From Actinomycetes bacterium (lineage in GTDB: Bacteria; Actinomycetota; Actinomycetes; Streptosporangiales; Streptosporangiaceae), in contig JAFACJ010000998.1 in the NCBI GenBank assembly GCA_023425615.1, forward strand, positions 1 to 10,015: DNA of 10,015 nt, read 5' to 3'. This document shows, piece after piece, positions 1 through 6,759 of the stretch (position 1 is the stretch's first letter; each line of letters starts with the position of its first letter). The notes beneath the pieces are model-generated. The model had not been told where the DNA came from, searched no databases, and worked only from the letters and a program-made list of their open reading frames with translations. A program made the translations under genes and the position numbers.

Positions 1-498
1 GGGCGGGAGGCGGGCGGTACCCGCGTCCCAGTACGCCCACTCGGTATCGCCGCCCTTGGAGGTCACCGGCGCCCGCCGGTTCTCCAGGTCCAGGACCTCG
101 GCGTTGAGGGAGAGGATCTCCTCGGCGCGGGCGGCGGTCTCGTACAGCATCCGGTAGAGCGTCTTGTCGCGCAGCGGGATGTCGCGGCGCGACAGCAGCC
201 GTTCCAGTTCGGCCTTGGCGACGGCTTTGGTGTGGTCGACGTTCTAGCGCCGCCGCTCGGCATCAGCGGGCACTGACGGCGCGACCCACTTCTTCTTGGT
301 AGTGCACCAGGTGAGCCAGGAGGAGACCGCGGCCCGGTTGCGACCGCCGACCGCTTCGATGGTTCGGTCGATCGCCGATGCGTAGGCGCAATGGGTGTTG
401 GCGTTGGCGACCCGGTGCGTCGACAGGAACGCATCAGCCGCGCTGGCGAGCGCGATCGCGGCGCCGCGGATCGCGGTGACCTTCGCCGTCGCGTTCAT
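1..498 (-). pseudogene. Tyrosine recombinase/integrase, interrupted and partial
   Basis: Site-specific recombinase of the phage-integrase family, running off the left edge. From the ATG at 498-496 the reading frame gives an N-terminal core-binding (SAM-like) region with AADAFLSTHRVANANTHCAY and SSWLTWCTTKKKW. An amber codon at 246-244 falls right after AERRR, and the same frame then continues with VDHTKAVAKAELERLLSRRD, LYETAARAEEIL and the start of the catalytic domain to position 1. The arginine in ETAARAEEIL fits the first catalytic Arg of the family. Since no frameshift is needed, the stop is probably a point mutation of a Glu or Gln codon. The junction VGG-RNRAAVSSW near 343 looks shortened by about 25-30 residues compared with relatives as I remember them. 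The likely result is an inactive protein, although amber readthrough or a sequencing error cannot be excluded. No clear Shine-Dalgarno precedes the ATG, so the start is uncertain. Confidence 0.72.
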
Positions 499-746
499 CG
501 GCCGGCACCCGGCGGAGCGATGTACCGGATAACGTGCCCTCCTCGCGTACTGCGCGGCGGGGTAGATCCCCAGCTCGGCCATGATCGCGGAAGGCTCATG
601 TACGTGATAACAGCCAATTATCACGTACATGGATCGTAGGTCATCGCTTGCATGATCCCGGCGAAACCGCCTGGCCTGCCGTGATCGTTCCCGGCCTAGG
701 GGCTGTATCGACGCTTTCCAGGGTTGGAGCGCACCCCTTGGCCCAC
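499..746. other. Intergenic region without a supported gene
   Basis: This stretch holds the inverted repeat at 597-631 and its degenerate copy at 520-532. The integrase frame stays open upstream of its likely ATG as far as 630, but that extension does not resemble integrase sequence. From 632 to 746 I see no coding signal beyond antisense shadows, and no RNA gene. Confidence 0.5.
597..631. repeat. Perfect 14-bp inverted repeat, possible operator or recombinase-arm site
   Basis: CATGTACGTGATAA (597-610) is exactly reverse-complemented at 618-631, with a 7-nt spacer CAGCCAA. It lies about 100 bp upstream of the integrase start. It is AT-rich for this window and has no T-run, so a protein-binding site is more likely than a terminator. 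A related 13-mer, ATGTACCGGATAA (520-532, 11 of 13 identical to 598-610), lies between it and the integrase. The binding protein is unknown. Confidence 0.7.
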
Positions 747-775
747 TTGTTAAGTAAAGATTCGGGTACTAGCGT
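747..775 (+). promoter_or_regulatory. Candidate promoter of the acyl-CoA synthetase operon
   Basis: A -35-like TTGTTA (747-752), a 17-nt spacer and a -10-like TAGCGT (770-775) lie 48 nt upstream of the ATG at 824. The -10 falls inside the palindromic site at 764-791, a position suited to repression by steric block. The surrounding DNA is AT-richer than the flanks. The prediction rests on consensus match and spacing only. Confidence 0.45.
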
Positions 776-791
776 ACGTCTTATCGTACCC
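764..791. promoter_or_regulatory. Operator copy 1, likely bound by the local TetR regulator
   Basis: The arms GGGTAC (764-769) and GTACCC (786-791) enclose an internal CGTACG (773-778). Length and half-site positions match exactly the 28-bp site at 4797-4824 in the tetR/hydrolase promoter; 18 of 28 bases are identical, including both arms and the internal CGTAC. It overlaps the predicted -10 and ends 32 bp before the start codon. Assignment to the TetR at 4047-4670 is inferred from this shared site. Confidence 0.7.
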
Positions 792-823
792 AACCGTCGC
801 CTGGTACTCCGAGGTGAACCAAC

Positions 824-2488
824 ATGACCTTTTCTGATCCCGGCCCCGCCGCCGATCCGCTCGGCCGGGTCCGCGAGCTGACCGCCCTCTACGGCGACCC
901 GTGCGCCGGCGTCGCCCATCTGCTCTGCGATGGGCATCCGGCCGACGCGGTCGCCTACACCATCGTCGAGCCCGATATGTCGTCCACCGTGCTCACCTAC
1001 GGCCGGCTGAAGACCGAATCCGAGCGGTTCGCGGCCGCCCTCGCCGACCTGGGGATCGGGCCGGGGGACCGCGTCGCGACGCTCATGGGCAAGAGCGCCG
1101 ACTACCTCATCACGCTGCTGGCCACGTGGCGGCTCGGCGCGGTGACGGTGCCCCTGTTCACCGCCTTCGCGCCCCCGGCGATCGCGCTGCGGCTGCTGTC
1201 CAGCCAAGCCAAGATCGTTGTCTGTGACGACGCGCAGCGGCCCAAGCTCGACCCGGGAGAGGACATCCCGGCGGACGCCCCCTGGCGGATCATCGTCAGC
1301 GGCGGCAACGCGAGCGGCGGTGATCTGGGCTTCGCCGCGCTGATGGCCGCGCACGAGCCCGGCCACCCCGCCGTCGCCCTGGGCGGGGACGCGCCGTTCG
1401 TGCACATCTTCACCTCCGGCACGACGGGGCGCCCCAAGGGGGTCGTCGTGCCCACCGCGGCGATCGCGGGATTCCGTGCCTACGCCGAGTTCGGCTGCGG
1501 CGTGCGGGAGGGGGACGTCTTCTGGAACGCCGCTGATCCCGGCTGGGCCTACGGTCTGTACTTCGGCGTGATCGCCTCGCTCAGCCTCGGCGTTCCCAGC
1601 GTCCTGCTGCGCTCCGGCTTCTCTGCCGAACTCACGTGGCGGGTCATGGAGAAGTTCCGGATCACCAATTTCACCGCCGCGCCGACCGTGTACCGGTCGC
1701 TGCGCGCCTCGGACATCCCGGTTCCCCGCGGCCTGGTGCTGCGGTGCGCCTCCAGTGCGGGCGAGCCCCTCACACCCGAGGTCAACGCCTGGGCCGAGCA
1801 GGCGCTGGGCGTCCAGGTGCACGACCACTACGGGCAGACCGAAGCGGGCATGCTGATCAACAACCACTGGCTTGCGGAGCTGCGCCGACCGGTGCGGCCG
1901 GGCTCGATGGGTCATCCGATGCCCGGGTGGAGCTTGCACGTGCTGGACGAGGAGCGCGACGAGGCCGTGCCCGTCGGTACCGTCGGCCGCATCGCCGTCG
2001 AGGTCGCCGAGAGCCCGCTGGCCTGGTTCGGCGGGTACGACGGAGATCCGGTCAAGAGCGCGGAGAAGTTCTCCGCCGACGGCCGGTGGTACTACACCGG
2101 GGACGTCGGCCGGATCGACGAGGACGGCTACTTTCACTTCTCGTCCCGGGATGACGACGTCATCATCATGGCCGGCTACCGCATCGGGCCGTTCGACGTC
2201 GAGTCGGTGCTGGTCACGCATCCCGCGGTGGTCGAGGCCGCGGTGATCGCCGCGCCCGACGAGGTACGCGGCGAGGTGCTGGAGGCCTTCGTCGTCCTCA
2301 CCCCCGGGCAGGAACCCTCAGACGCGCTCGTCGCCGACCTCCAGCAGCTGGTCAAGAAGAAATTCGCCGCGCACGCCTACCCACGCACGGTGCACTTCAC
2401 CGAGAGCCTGCCCAAGACGCCCAGCGGCAAGATCCAGCGTTACGTCCTGCGCCAGATCCGCAAGAACGAGCTGGAAGGCCGCGCGTGA
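824..2488 (+). CDS. AMP-forming acyl-CoA synthetase (medium-chain/aromatic type)
   Basis: Class I adenylate-forming enzyme of 554 residues, the normal full length. It activates a carboxylic acid with ATP to an acyl-adenylate and then forms the CoA thioester in the cytoplasm. Visible motifs are the phosphate-binding loop TSGTTGRPKG (197-206), the adenine-binding DHYGQTEAG (334-342), the hinge-proximal YYTGDVGRIDEDGYF (423-437) with its ribose-binding Asp427, DDDVIIMAGYRIGP just after it, and the C-terminal PKTPSGKIQ with catalytic Lys536, which is also the usual site of inhibitory lysine acylation. DHYGQTE resembles ACSM-type medium-chain acyl and benzoate/acetate-like synthetases; the substrate cannot be read from sequence. 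GAGGTGA lies 6 nt before the ATG and supports this start. It is the first gene of a three-gene operon behind the operator at 764-791, and its stop overlaps the GTG start of the next gene. Confidence 0.93.
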   Translation: MTFSDPGPAADPLGRVRELTALYGDPCAGVAHLLCDGHPADAVAYTIVEPDMSSTVLTYGRLKTESERFAAALADLGIGPGDRVATLMGKSADYLITLLATWRLGAVTVPLFTAFAPPAIALRLLSSQAKIVVCDDAQRPKLDPGEDIPADAPWRIIVSGGNASGGDLGFAALMAAHEPGHPAVALGGDAPFVHIFTSGTTGRPKGVVVPTAAIAGFRAYAEFGCGVREGDVFWNAADPGWAYGLYFGVIASLSLGVPSVLLRSGFSAELTWRVMEKFRITNFTAAPTVYRSLRASDIPVPRGLVLRCASSAGEPLTPEVNAWAEQALGVQVHDHYGQTEAGMLINNHWLAELRRPVRPGSMGHPMPGWSLHVLDEERDEAVPVGTVGRIAVEVAESPLAWFGGYDGDPVKSAEKFSADGRWYYTGDVGRIDEDGYFHFSSRDDDVIIMAGYRIGPFDVESVLVTHPAVVEAAVIAAPDEVRGEVLEAFVVLTPGQEPSDALVADLQQLVKKKFAAHAYPRTVHFTESLPKTPSGKIQRYVLRQIRKNELEGRA

Positions 2489-3246
2489 CCAGTCCCGTCC
2501 TGTCCGCCCAGGCCGGACCCGTGCGCTGGATCCGGCTCAACCGGCCTGAGAGCAGGAACTCACTCAACCCCGGCCTCATCGCCGCGTTCGACGACGCCAT
2601 CACCGCGGCCATGGACGATCCCGGCACCGACGCGGTGGTGGTGGCGGGCGCCGGCCCGAGCTTCTGCGCCGGAGCCGACCTGCGCCACCTGCTGGAGCTC
2701 ACTCGCACCGGCCAGGACCCGATCGCCTTCCTCAGCATGGTCTCAGAGTCCTTCTCCCGGCTGGAGGCCGCGCCGAAACCGGTGATCGCCGCGGTACACG
2801 GGCACGTCGTCGCGGGCGGGATCGAACTCGCGCTCGCCTGCGACGCCGTCGTAGCCCGCGCGGGCACACTCATCGGCGACGGGCACATCCGCAACGGCCT
2901 GCTGCCCGGCGCCGGCTCCAGCGTGCGGCTGGCCCGCAAGGTCGGTGAGCCGCTGGCACGCCGCCTGTTGCTCACCGGTGAACTGCTGCCCGCCGAGCAC
3001 TTCTTGGCCTGCGGCTTCGTCCAGGCAGTCGCCGAAGCCGCGGAGTTCGACCGAGTGGTGACGGCCGTCGCGGAATCCTTCACGGGGATGCCGCCGGGCT
3101 GCCACGCACAGCTGAAGCGGCTGCTCGGCGACCCGGACGCACCCGCCGCCCTGCGAGTTGAGCTCGAGGTGTTCGCCGAGCACTGGCACGAGCAGGACAT
3201 CGCCGCGCAGCTGACCCGTTTCTTCGACCAGAGAGCCATGAGGTAA
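2485..3246 (+). CDS. Enoyl-CoA hydratase/isomerase (crotonase superfamily)
   Basis: Crotonase-fold protein of 253 residues that acts on acyl-CoA thioesters through an oxyanion hole. The FCAGADL segment (60-66, Ala64 aligning with rat Ala98) and Gly111 of GHVVAGGIELALACD supply the oxyanion-hole amides. Glu114 matches rat enoyl-CoA hydratase Glu144. The second catalytic Glu (rat Glu164) should lie 20 residues on; position 134 here is His, in IGDGHIRNGLLPGAG. Classical two-Glu hydration is therefore doubtful, and an isomerase, a hydratase with altered chemistry, or another crotonase reaction is possible. The GTG start overlaps the preceding TGA as GTGA, which suggests translational coupling with the CoA synthetase whose product it would receive. 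The C-terminal region (about 200-253) is helical-looking and typical of the trimerisation part of the fold. The family assignment is firm, the exact reaction is not. Confidence 0.9.
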   Translation: MTSPVLSAQAGPVRWIRLNRPESRNSLNPGLIAAFDDAITAAMDDPGTDAVVVAGAGPSFCAGADLRHLLELTRTGQDPIAFLSMVSESFSRLEAAPKPVIAAVHGHVVAGGIELALACDAVVARAGTLIGDGHIRNGLLPGAGSSVRLARKVGEPLARRLLLTGELLPAEHFLACGFVQAVAEAAEFDRVVTAVAESFTGMPPGCHAQLKRLLGDPDAPAALRVELEVFAEHWHEQDIAAQLTRFFDQRAMR

Positions 3247-3250
3247 CCCG

Positions 3251-4000
3251 ATGCGACGTTATGAGAACCGGGTGGTCCTGGTCACCGGGGCCGGGCAGGG
3301 GCTGGGCCGCGCGATGGCCCGGCGCTTTGCCGCGGAGGGCGCGCAGGTGGCGCTGTGCGACGTCAACGAGGCCGCGGTGAAGGAGACGGCCGCCGAGTGC
3401 GAGGGCGGCCAGGCGCGCCCATCGATCGTGGACGTGGCCGACGCCGGGCAGGTCGAGGCATGGGTCGCGGACACGCTCGCGGCCTTCGGCCGGGTGGACG
3501 TCCTGGTGAACAACGCCGGGGTGATCCGGGACAACCGCGTGGAACGCATGACCGACGGCGAGTGGGACGCGGTGATCGACGTCAGCCTCCGCGGCATGTT
3601 CCACTGCGTCCGCGCGGTGTTCCCGCACATGAAGCAGCAGGAGTACGGCCGGATCCTGTCCTTCTCCTCCATGTCGTGGCGGGGCAATTTCGGGCAGGCC
3701 AACTACGCGGCCGCCAAGGCCGGTGTGGTGGGCATGGCGCGCACGATCGCCCTGGAGGGTGCCGCGCACGGCGTGACGTCGAACGCGATCGCGCCCGGCC
3801 TCATCGACACGCCCATGCTCGCCTCGATGAACGACGCCGCCCGGGCCAAGCTCTCCGCCCGGGTGCCCATGGGCCACGTCGGCGCCCCGACCGACATCGC
3901 CGAGGCCGCCGCCTACCTGTGCTCGCAGGCCGCGGGCTACGTGACCGGAGTCGTCCTGGACGTCGACGGCGGCATCAGCATCGGCAGCGCCCTGCGCTGA
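3251..4000 (+). CDS. SDR-family oxidoreductase, FabG-like 3-hydroxyacyl dehydrogenase
   Basis: Classical short-chain dehydrogenase/reductase of 249 residues. The Rossmann glycine motif is TGAGQGLG (12-19) and NNAG is at 87-90. The catalytic set is Ser139, Tyr152 and Lys156 (in GQANYAAAKAG), with Asn111 missing from its usual spot (VIDVSLRG has Val-Ser where many FabG-like proteins have Asn). Asp37, at the end of the second strand in VALCDVNE, normally binds the adenosine ribose and indicates NAD(H) rather than NADP(H). That favours an oxidative role, such as turning a 3-hydroxyacyl-CoA into a 3-oxoacyl-CoA, over fatty-acid synthesis. The start ATG has GAGG 7 nt upstream, formed by the last codons of the crotonase gene, whose TAA is only 4 nt away, so it belongs to the same operon. 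The C-terminal VTGVVLDVDGGISIG is typical of the family. Confidence 0.9.
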   Translation: MRRYENRVVLVTGAGQGLGRAMARRFAAEGAQVALCDVNEAAVKETAAECEGGQARPSIVDVADAGQVEAWVADTLAAFGRVDVLVNNAGVIRDNRVERMTDGEWDAVIDVSLRGMFHCVRAVFPHMKQQEYGRILSFSSMSWRGNFGQANYAAAKAGVVGMARTIALEGAAHGVTSNAIAPGLIDTPMLASMNDAARAKLSARVPMGHVGAPTDIAEAAAYLCSQAAGYVTGVVLDVDGGISIGSALR

Positions 4001-4008
4001 CCTCCGGA

Positions 4009-4045
4009 CCGGTGACCCCCGCCTGAGAAGGGCACGGGTCACCGG
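4009..4045. terminator. Stem-loop between convergent genes, likely bidirectional terminator
   Basis: CCGGTGACCC (4009-4018) pairs perfectly with GGGTCACCGG (4036-4045) across a 17-nt loop that can form a further GCC/GGC pair. It starts 9 bp after the SDR stop and ends just before the TetR stop (4047-4049), where both convergent transcripts need to end. There is no T-run, which is common for terminators in GC-rich actinomycetes. Confidence 0.6.
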
Positions 4046-4046
4046 G

Positions 4047-4670
4047 TCAGGGGCGGTGGGAGCTGAGCCCGTTGAGAAGCAGGTCGCCGAGCTCTGCAAA
4101 GGCGTCGCCGGCGCTGAGGCCGGTCGTGCGCAGCAGCTCTCCCGACTGCACTCCGTCGATGGCCATGGCGATCAGCTGGGCGGCGAAGGTGCCATCGACC
4201 GGGCGGAACACCCCCTGGCGCACCCCGTCTTCGATCATCTCCCCGACCCTGCGGGCGGCGGTGCCGGAATTACGCTGGTAGATCTCGGCGGTCGGGCGGA
4301 AGCCGACCATGTCGATGTAGAAGGCCGGGGACTGGCGGCGCATCGCCGTACCCACCCCGTTGAGATACGTGGCGATACGCCGCCGCGCGTCGTCCTCTGC
4401 CGCGACAGCGGCCTCGATCTCCTCGGCCGCCCTGCCGAAGAAGCGCTTCGTCACCGCGATCACCAGCTGCTCCTTGGTTCCAGCGAGGCTGTAGAGGGTG
4501 GCCTTGGAGCAGTTCGTGCGCGATGCCAGCTCATCCATCGTCAGCCCGGTGAACCCGTCGGCAAGCAGGATGCCCTCCAGCTGCGACATGAGCTCCTCGC
4601 GCCTCGCCTCGTTGACACGGCGACGACGAACGCTGGTGCGTGTTCCCCCGAGATCATTGGCGTGCGGCAT
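4047..4670 (-). CDS. TetR/AcrR-family transcriptional regulator
   Basis: One-component regulator of 207 residues from the ATG at 4670-4668. A basic N-terminal tail (RTSVRRRRVNEARREEL) precedes the TetR DNA-binding domain, whose helix-turn-helix spans roughly residues 43-63 (LTMDELASRTNCSKATLYSL). The remaining ~140 residues form the helical ligand-binding and dimer domain, which has no recognisable ligand signature. An upstream in-frame ATG (4730-4728) would add 20 Gly/His-rich residues unlike the family, so the shorter form is preferred, although neither start has a good Shine-Dalgarno. The gene is convergent with the acyl-CoA operon and divergent from the CocE-type hydrolase. The shared palindromic site in front of both transcription units makes it the likely repressor of both and of itself, relieved by a pathway metabolite, perhaps an acyl-CoA; the ligand is inference. 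Confidence 0.9.
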   Translation of the reverse strand: MPHANDLGGTRTSVRRRRVNEARREELMSQLEGILLADGFTGLTMDELASRTNCSKATLYSLAGTKEQLVIAVTKRFFGRAAEEIEAAVAAEDDARRRIATYLNGVGTAMRRQSPAFYIDMVGFRPTAEIYQRNSGTAARRVGEMIEDGVRQGVFRPVDGTFAAQLIAMAIDGVQSGELLRTTGLSAGDAFAELGDLLLNGLSSHRP

Positions 4671-4789
4671 GTGTCCGAGTCTGCCATGACCACGCCCGTG
4701 AAAGGCGCCGCCACTTTCCCCAGCATGCATGGGTACCAGGGTATCGATTAAAGTTCCGCACGCCTAGTGCCGCGCATCACATTGGGGTA

Positions 4790-4818
4790 CTGTTATGGGT
4801 ACTTTCGTACCAAACTAA
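4790..4818 (-). promoter_or_regulatory. Candidate tetR promoter within the operator
   Basis: On the minus strand TTAGTT (4818-4813), a 17-nt spacer and TAACAG (4795-4790) resemble -35 and -10 elements reading towards the regulator gene. Both overlap the inverted repeat at 4794-4827, as expected for autorepression. The implied leader is about 50 nt to the distal ATG or about 110 nt to the preferred one. Consensus match only. Confidence 0.4.
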
Positions 4819-4827
4819 GTACCCATA
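4794..4827. promoter_or_regulatory. Operator copy 2 in the tetR/hydrolase divergent promoter
   Basis: The perfect 9-bp arms TATGGGTAC (4794-4802) and GTACCCATA (4819-4827) enclose CGTACC (4806-4811). The 28-bp core (4797-4824) has the same half-site spacing as 764-791. Further half-site copies lie nearby: GGGTAC at 4785-4790, and GGGTACC at 4731-4737 followed by AGGGTA, resembling the left half of copy 1. Several sites would allow cooperative binding across the region between the divergent genes. Confidence 0.7.
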
Positions 4828-4936
4828 GTTCGGTGGACGAGCCCTGCACACCCACTCCGGTCGGGCGCGAGGCAGCTCCTGGCGCATCGTCGGCTCGCCT
4901 CGGGTCCGGCTGCGGCGGATCTCTGGATGGAGAGAA

Positions 4937-6601
4937 ATGGATCGGCTGAGAATCGAGTTCGATGTACCGGTCACGATGCAAGACGGCACTGTGCTGCGCG
5001 CGGACGTCTACCGGCCGGACGGGGACGGGCCATGGCCGGTGCTCGTGCAAAGGACGCCTTACAACAAGCGCAACCTGATGTTCCCGCTGGACACGATCAA
5101 CGCGGTCAAGCGCGGCTACATCGTGGTGCAGCAGGACACCCGTGGGCGCTTCGGCTCGGACGGCGAGTGGCTCCCCTGGGCCTATGAGGAACGGGACGGA
5201 TACGACACCGTCGAATGGGCGGCGCGGCTGCCCGGCAGCAACGGCAAGGTCGGCCTCTTCGGGGCCAGCTACACCGGGAACACGCAGTGGACCGCGGCCA
5301 TCGCCCAGCCTCCCCACCTGGCGGCGATCGCCCCCCAGGTCACGTGGAGCGACCCGGAAGACGGCCTGTTCTTCCGCGGCGGCGCGATCGAGCTGGGGCT
5401 CAACGTGTTCTGGTCGCTGCTCCAGTCGCTGACCCAACTGCCGAAGGCCGTCCCGCCCGCCGAACTGCCCTCCCGCATGGCCTCCTTGATCCGGGACACC
5501 GACAACTCGGCCACCGAGACCTACTGGGAGCTGCCCTCGGGAGCGCCGCCTGCGATCGTCCGTACAGGGCTCCCCGACATCGGAGTCCGCCGCGCCCTCG
5601 TGGACCCCGACACCGCCAACGAATCCCGCGTCGCCCACCGATACGACCGCGTCATGGTGCCCAGCCTCAACCTCGGAGGCTGGTACGACATCTTCTTGCA
5701 GGGGACCCTCGACAACTACCGCGCGATGCGCGAGCGAGGGCTGCCGACCCGCCTCATCGTGGGCCCCTGGGACCACCGGTCGTTCACCGGCGCGTCCGCA
5801 GGAATGACCGGCCAGGTCAACTTCGGCCTGGCGTCCATCGCACCGCCCGGCGTCACCGACATCACCGATGCGCAGCTCGGCTGGTACGACCACTGGCTGC
5901 GCGGGGCCCCAAAGACCGGCAGCCACGAGTCCGGCGTGAAGATCTTCGTCATGGGGATCAACGAATGGCGGGATGAAGAGGACTGGCCGCTGGCCAGGGC
6001 CGAGGAGACCCCGCTGTACCTCCATCAGGGCGGAGGGCTCTCACTCACCGCCCCCGGCGAGCAGAGCGCCGAGACCGGCTACGTCTACGACCCGGCGGAC
6101 CCGGTGCCGACCCGCGGGGGGCCGCTCGTCATGACCGGCGAGTTCCCGCCTGGCCCGGCGGACCAGGCCGCCGTCGAGGCGCGGCCGGACGTGCTGGTCT
6201 TCACCAGCGAACCGCTCCAGGAGGACCTCGAGGTCACCGGCCGGGTGCGGGCAAGGCTCTTCGCCTCGACCGACGGGCCGTCGACCGACTGGGTCGTCCG
6301 GCTGTGCGACGTCGATGAGAAGGGGACCTCGCGCAACATCGTCGACGGGATCATCCGGGTGCGGACCGAGCCCGGACGAATCGACGAACACGACATCGAC
6401 CTGTGGTCGACCAGCATCGTGTTCAAAGCCGGTCACCGCCTGCGCGTCCAGGTGACCTCCAGCAACTTCCCCCGCTGGGACCGCAACCCCAACACCGACG
6501 AGCCGGCGCACGAGGCGACGGAACTCCGCGCAGCGCAGCAGACGATCCACCACGACGCGCAGCGCCCCTCCCACCTCATCCTCCCGGTCATCCCGAGGTG
6601 A
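4937..6601 (+). CDS. CocE/NonD-family serine hydrolase (X-Pro dipeptidyl-peptidase-like)
   Basis: Complete 554-residue alpha/beta hydrolase of the CocE/X-Pro dipeptidyl-peptidase (S15) type, whose members cleave esters or acyl-peptide bonds. Cocaine esterase is the best-known member, and close resemblance to its substrate is not implied. The expected triad is visible: Ser111 in the nucleophile elbow GASYTG, Asp251 in GGWYDIF and His280 in VGPWDH. Tyr42 in RTPYNK matches the tyrosine that completes the oxyanion hole in cocaine esterase. Residues ~1-300 form the hydrolase core with a helical cap (~145-240); from ~345 a jelly-roll C-terminal domain follows, with VVRLCDVDEKGTSRNI and the ending region GHRLRVQVTSSNFPRWDRNP. 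No signal peptide or membrane segment is seen, so it is probably cytoplasmic. GGAGAG 5 nt before the ATG sets the start. It is transcribed divergently from tetR under the shared operator, which suggests it supplies the acid used by the CoA synthetase. Confidence 0.92.
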   Translation: MDRLRIEFDVPVTMQDGTVLRADVYRPDGDGPWPVLVQRTPYNKRNLMFPLDTINAVKRGYIVVQQDTRGRFGSDGEWLPWAYEERDGYDTVEWAARLPGSNGKVGLFGASYTGNTQWTAAIAQPPHLAAIAPQVTWSDPEDGLFFRGGAIELGLNVFWSLLQSLTQLPKAVPPAELPSRMASLIRDTDNSATETYWELPSGAPPAIVRTGLPDIGVRRALVDPDTANESRVAHRYDRVMVPSLNLGGWYDIFLQGTLDNYRAMRERGLPTRLIVGPWDHRSFTGASAGMTGQVNFGLASIAPPGVTDITDAQLGWYDHWLRGAPKTGSHESGVKIFVMGINEWRDEEDWPLARAEETPLYLHQGGGLSLTAPGEQSAETGYVYDPADPVPTRGGPLVMTGEFPPGPADQAAVEARPDVLVFTSEPLQEDLEVTGRVRARLFASTDGPSTDWVVRLCDVDEKGTSRNIVDGIIRVRTEPGRIDEHDIDLWSTSIVFKAGHRLRVQVTSSNFPRWDRNPNTDEPAHEATELRAAQQTIHHDAQRPSHLILPVIPR

Positions 6602-6606
6602 CCCCA

Positions 6607-6644
6607 CGCCGTAAGGGCGCGGCCTCTCCAGCGCCCTTACGGCG
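6607..6644 (+). terminator. Perfect 14-bp hairpin terminator after the hydrolase
   Basis: CGCCGTAAGGGCGC (6607-6620) is perfectly reverse-complemented at 6631-6644 with a 10-nt loop. It starts 5 bp after the hydrolase stop codon. No T-run follows, as is usual in GC-rich actinomycetes. Confidence 0.8.
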
Positions 6645-6674
6645 ACCGACGTCCAGAAACCCGACAAGAAGCCA

Positions 6675-6697
6675 GCGGGAGCTCACAACGCTCCCGC
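6675..6697. terminator. Second hairpin downstream of the hydrolase
   Basis: GCGGGAGC (6675-6682) pairs with GCTCCCGC (6690-6697) over a 7-nt loop, 30 bp beyond the first hairpin. It may be a tandem back-up terminator; another structural role cannot be excluded. Confidence 0.4.
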
Positions 6698-6759
6698 GCC
6701 AAGTCCCGGGTGCGGAGGCGTCCGAGAGGTCTGCGCTGCCCGGTGCCGGACCTGAGCAC

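Noticed and set aside
63..434. 123-residue minus-strand frame overlapping the integrase
   Set aside because: Ser/Arg/Pro-rich out-of-frame translation; the integrase motifs are in the frame interrupted at 246-244.
597..631. Inverted repeat as a transcription terminator
   Set aside because: It does not follow any gene, is AT-rich and lacks a T-run; a protein-binding site is more likely.
641..2221. 526-residue open frame on the minus strand opposite the acyl-CoA synthetase
   Set aside because: The plus strand encodes all adenylate-forming motifs here; the antisense protein is Arg/Gly/His-rich with no family resemblance, a typical GC-rich shadow.
3080..4099. 339-residue minus-strand frame opposite the SDR
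   Set aside because: The SDR motifs are unambiguous on the plus strand and this frame runs through the terminator hairpin into the TetR gene.
4056..4751. 231-residue plus-strand frame opposite tetR
   Set aside because: The minus strand carries a clear TetR helix-turn-helix; this frame has no family resemblance.
4793..6025. 410-residue open frame on the minus strand opposite the hydrolase
   Set aside because: It lies across the operator and opposite the catalytic triad of a clear hydrolase, and its composition is that of an antisense shadow.
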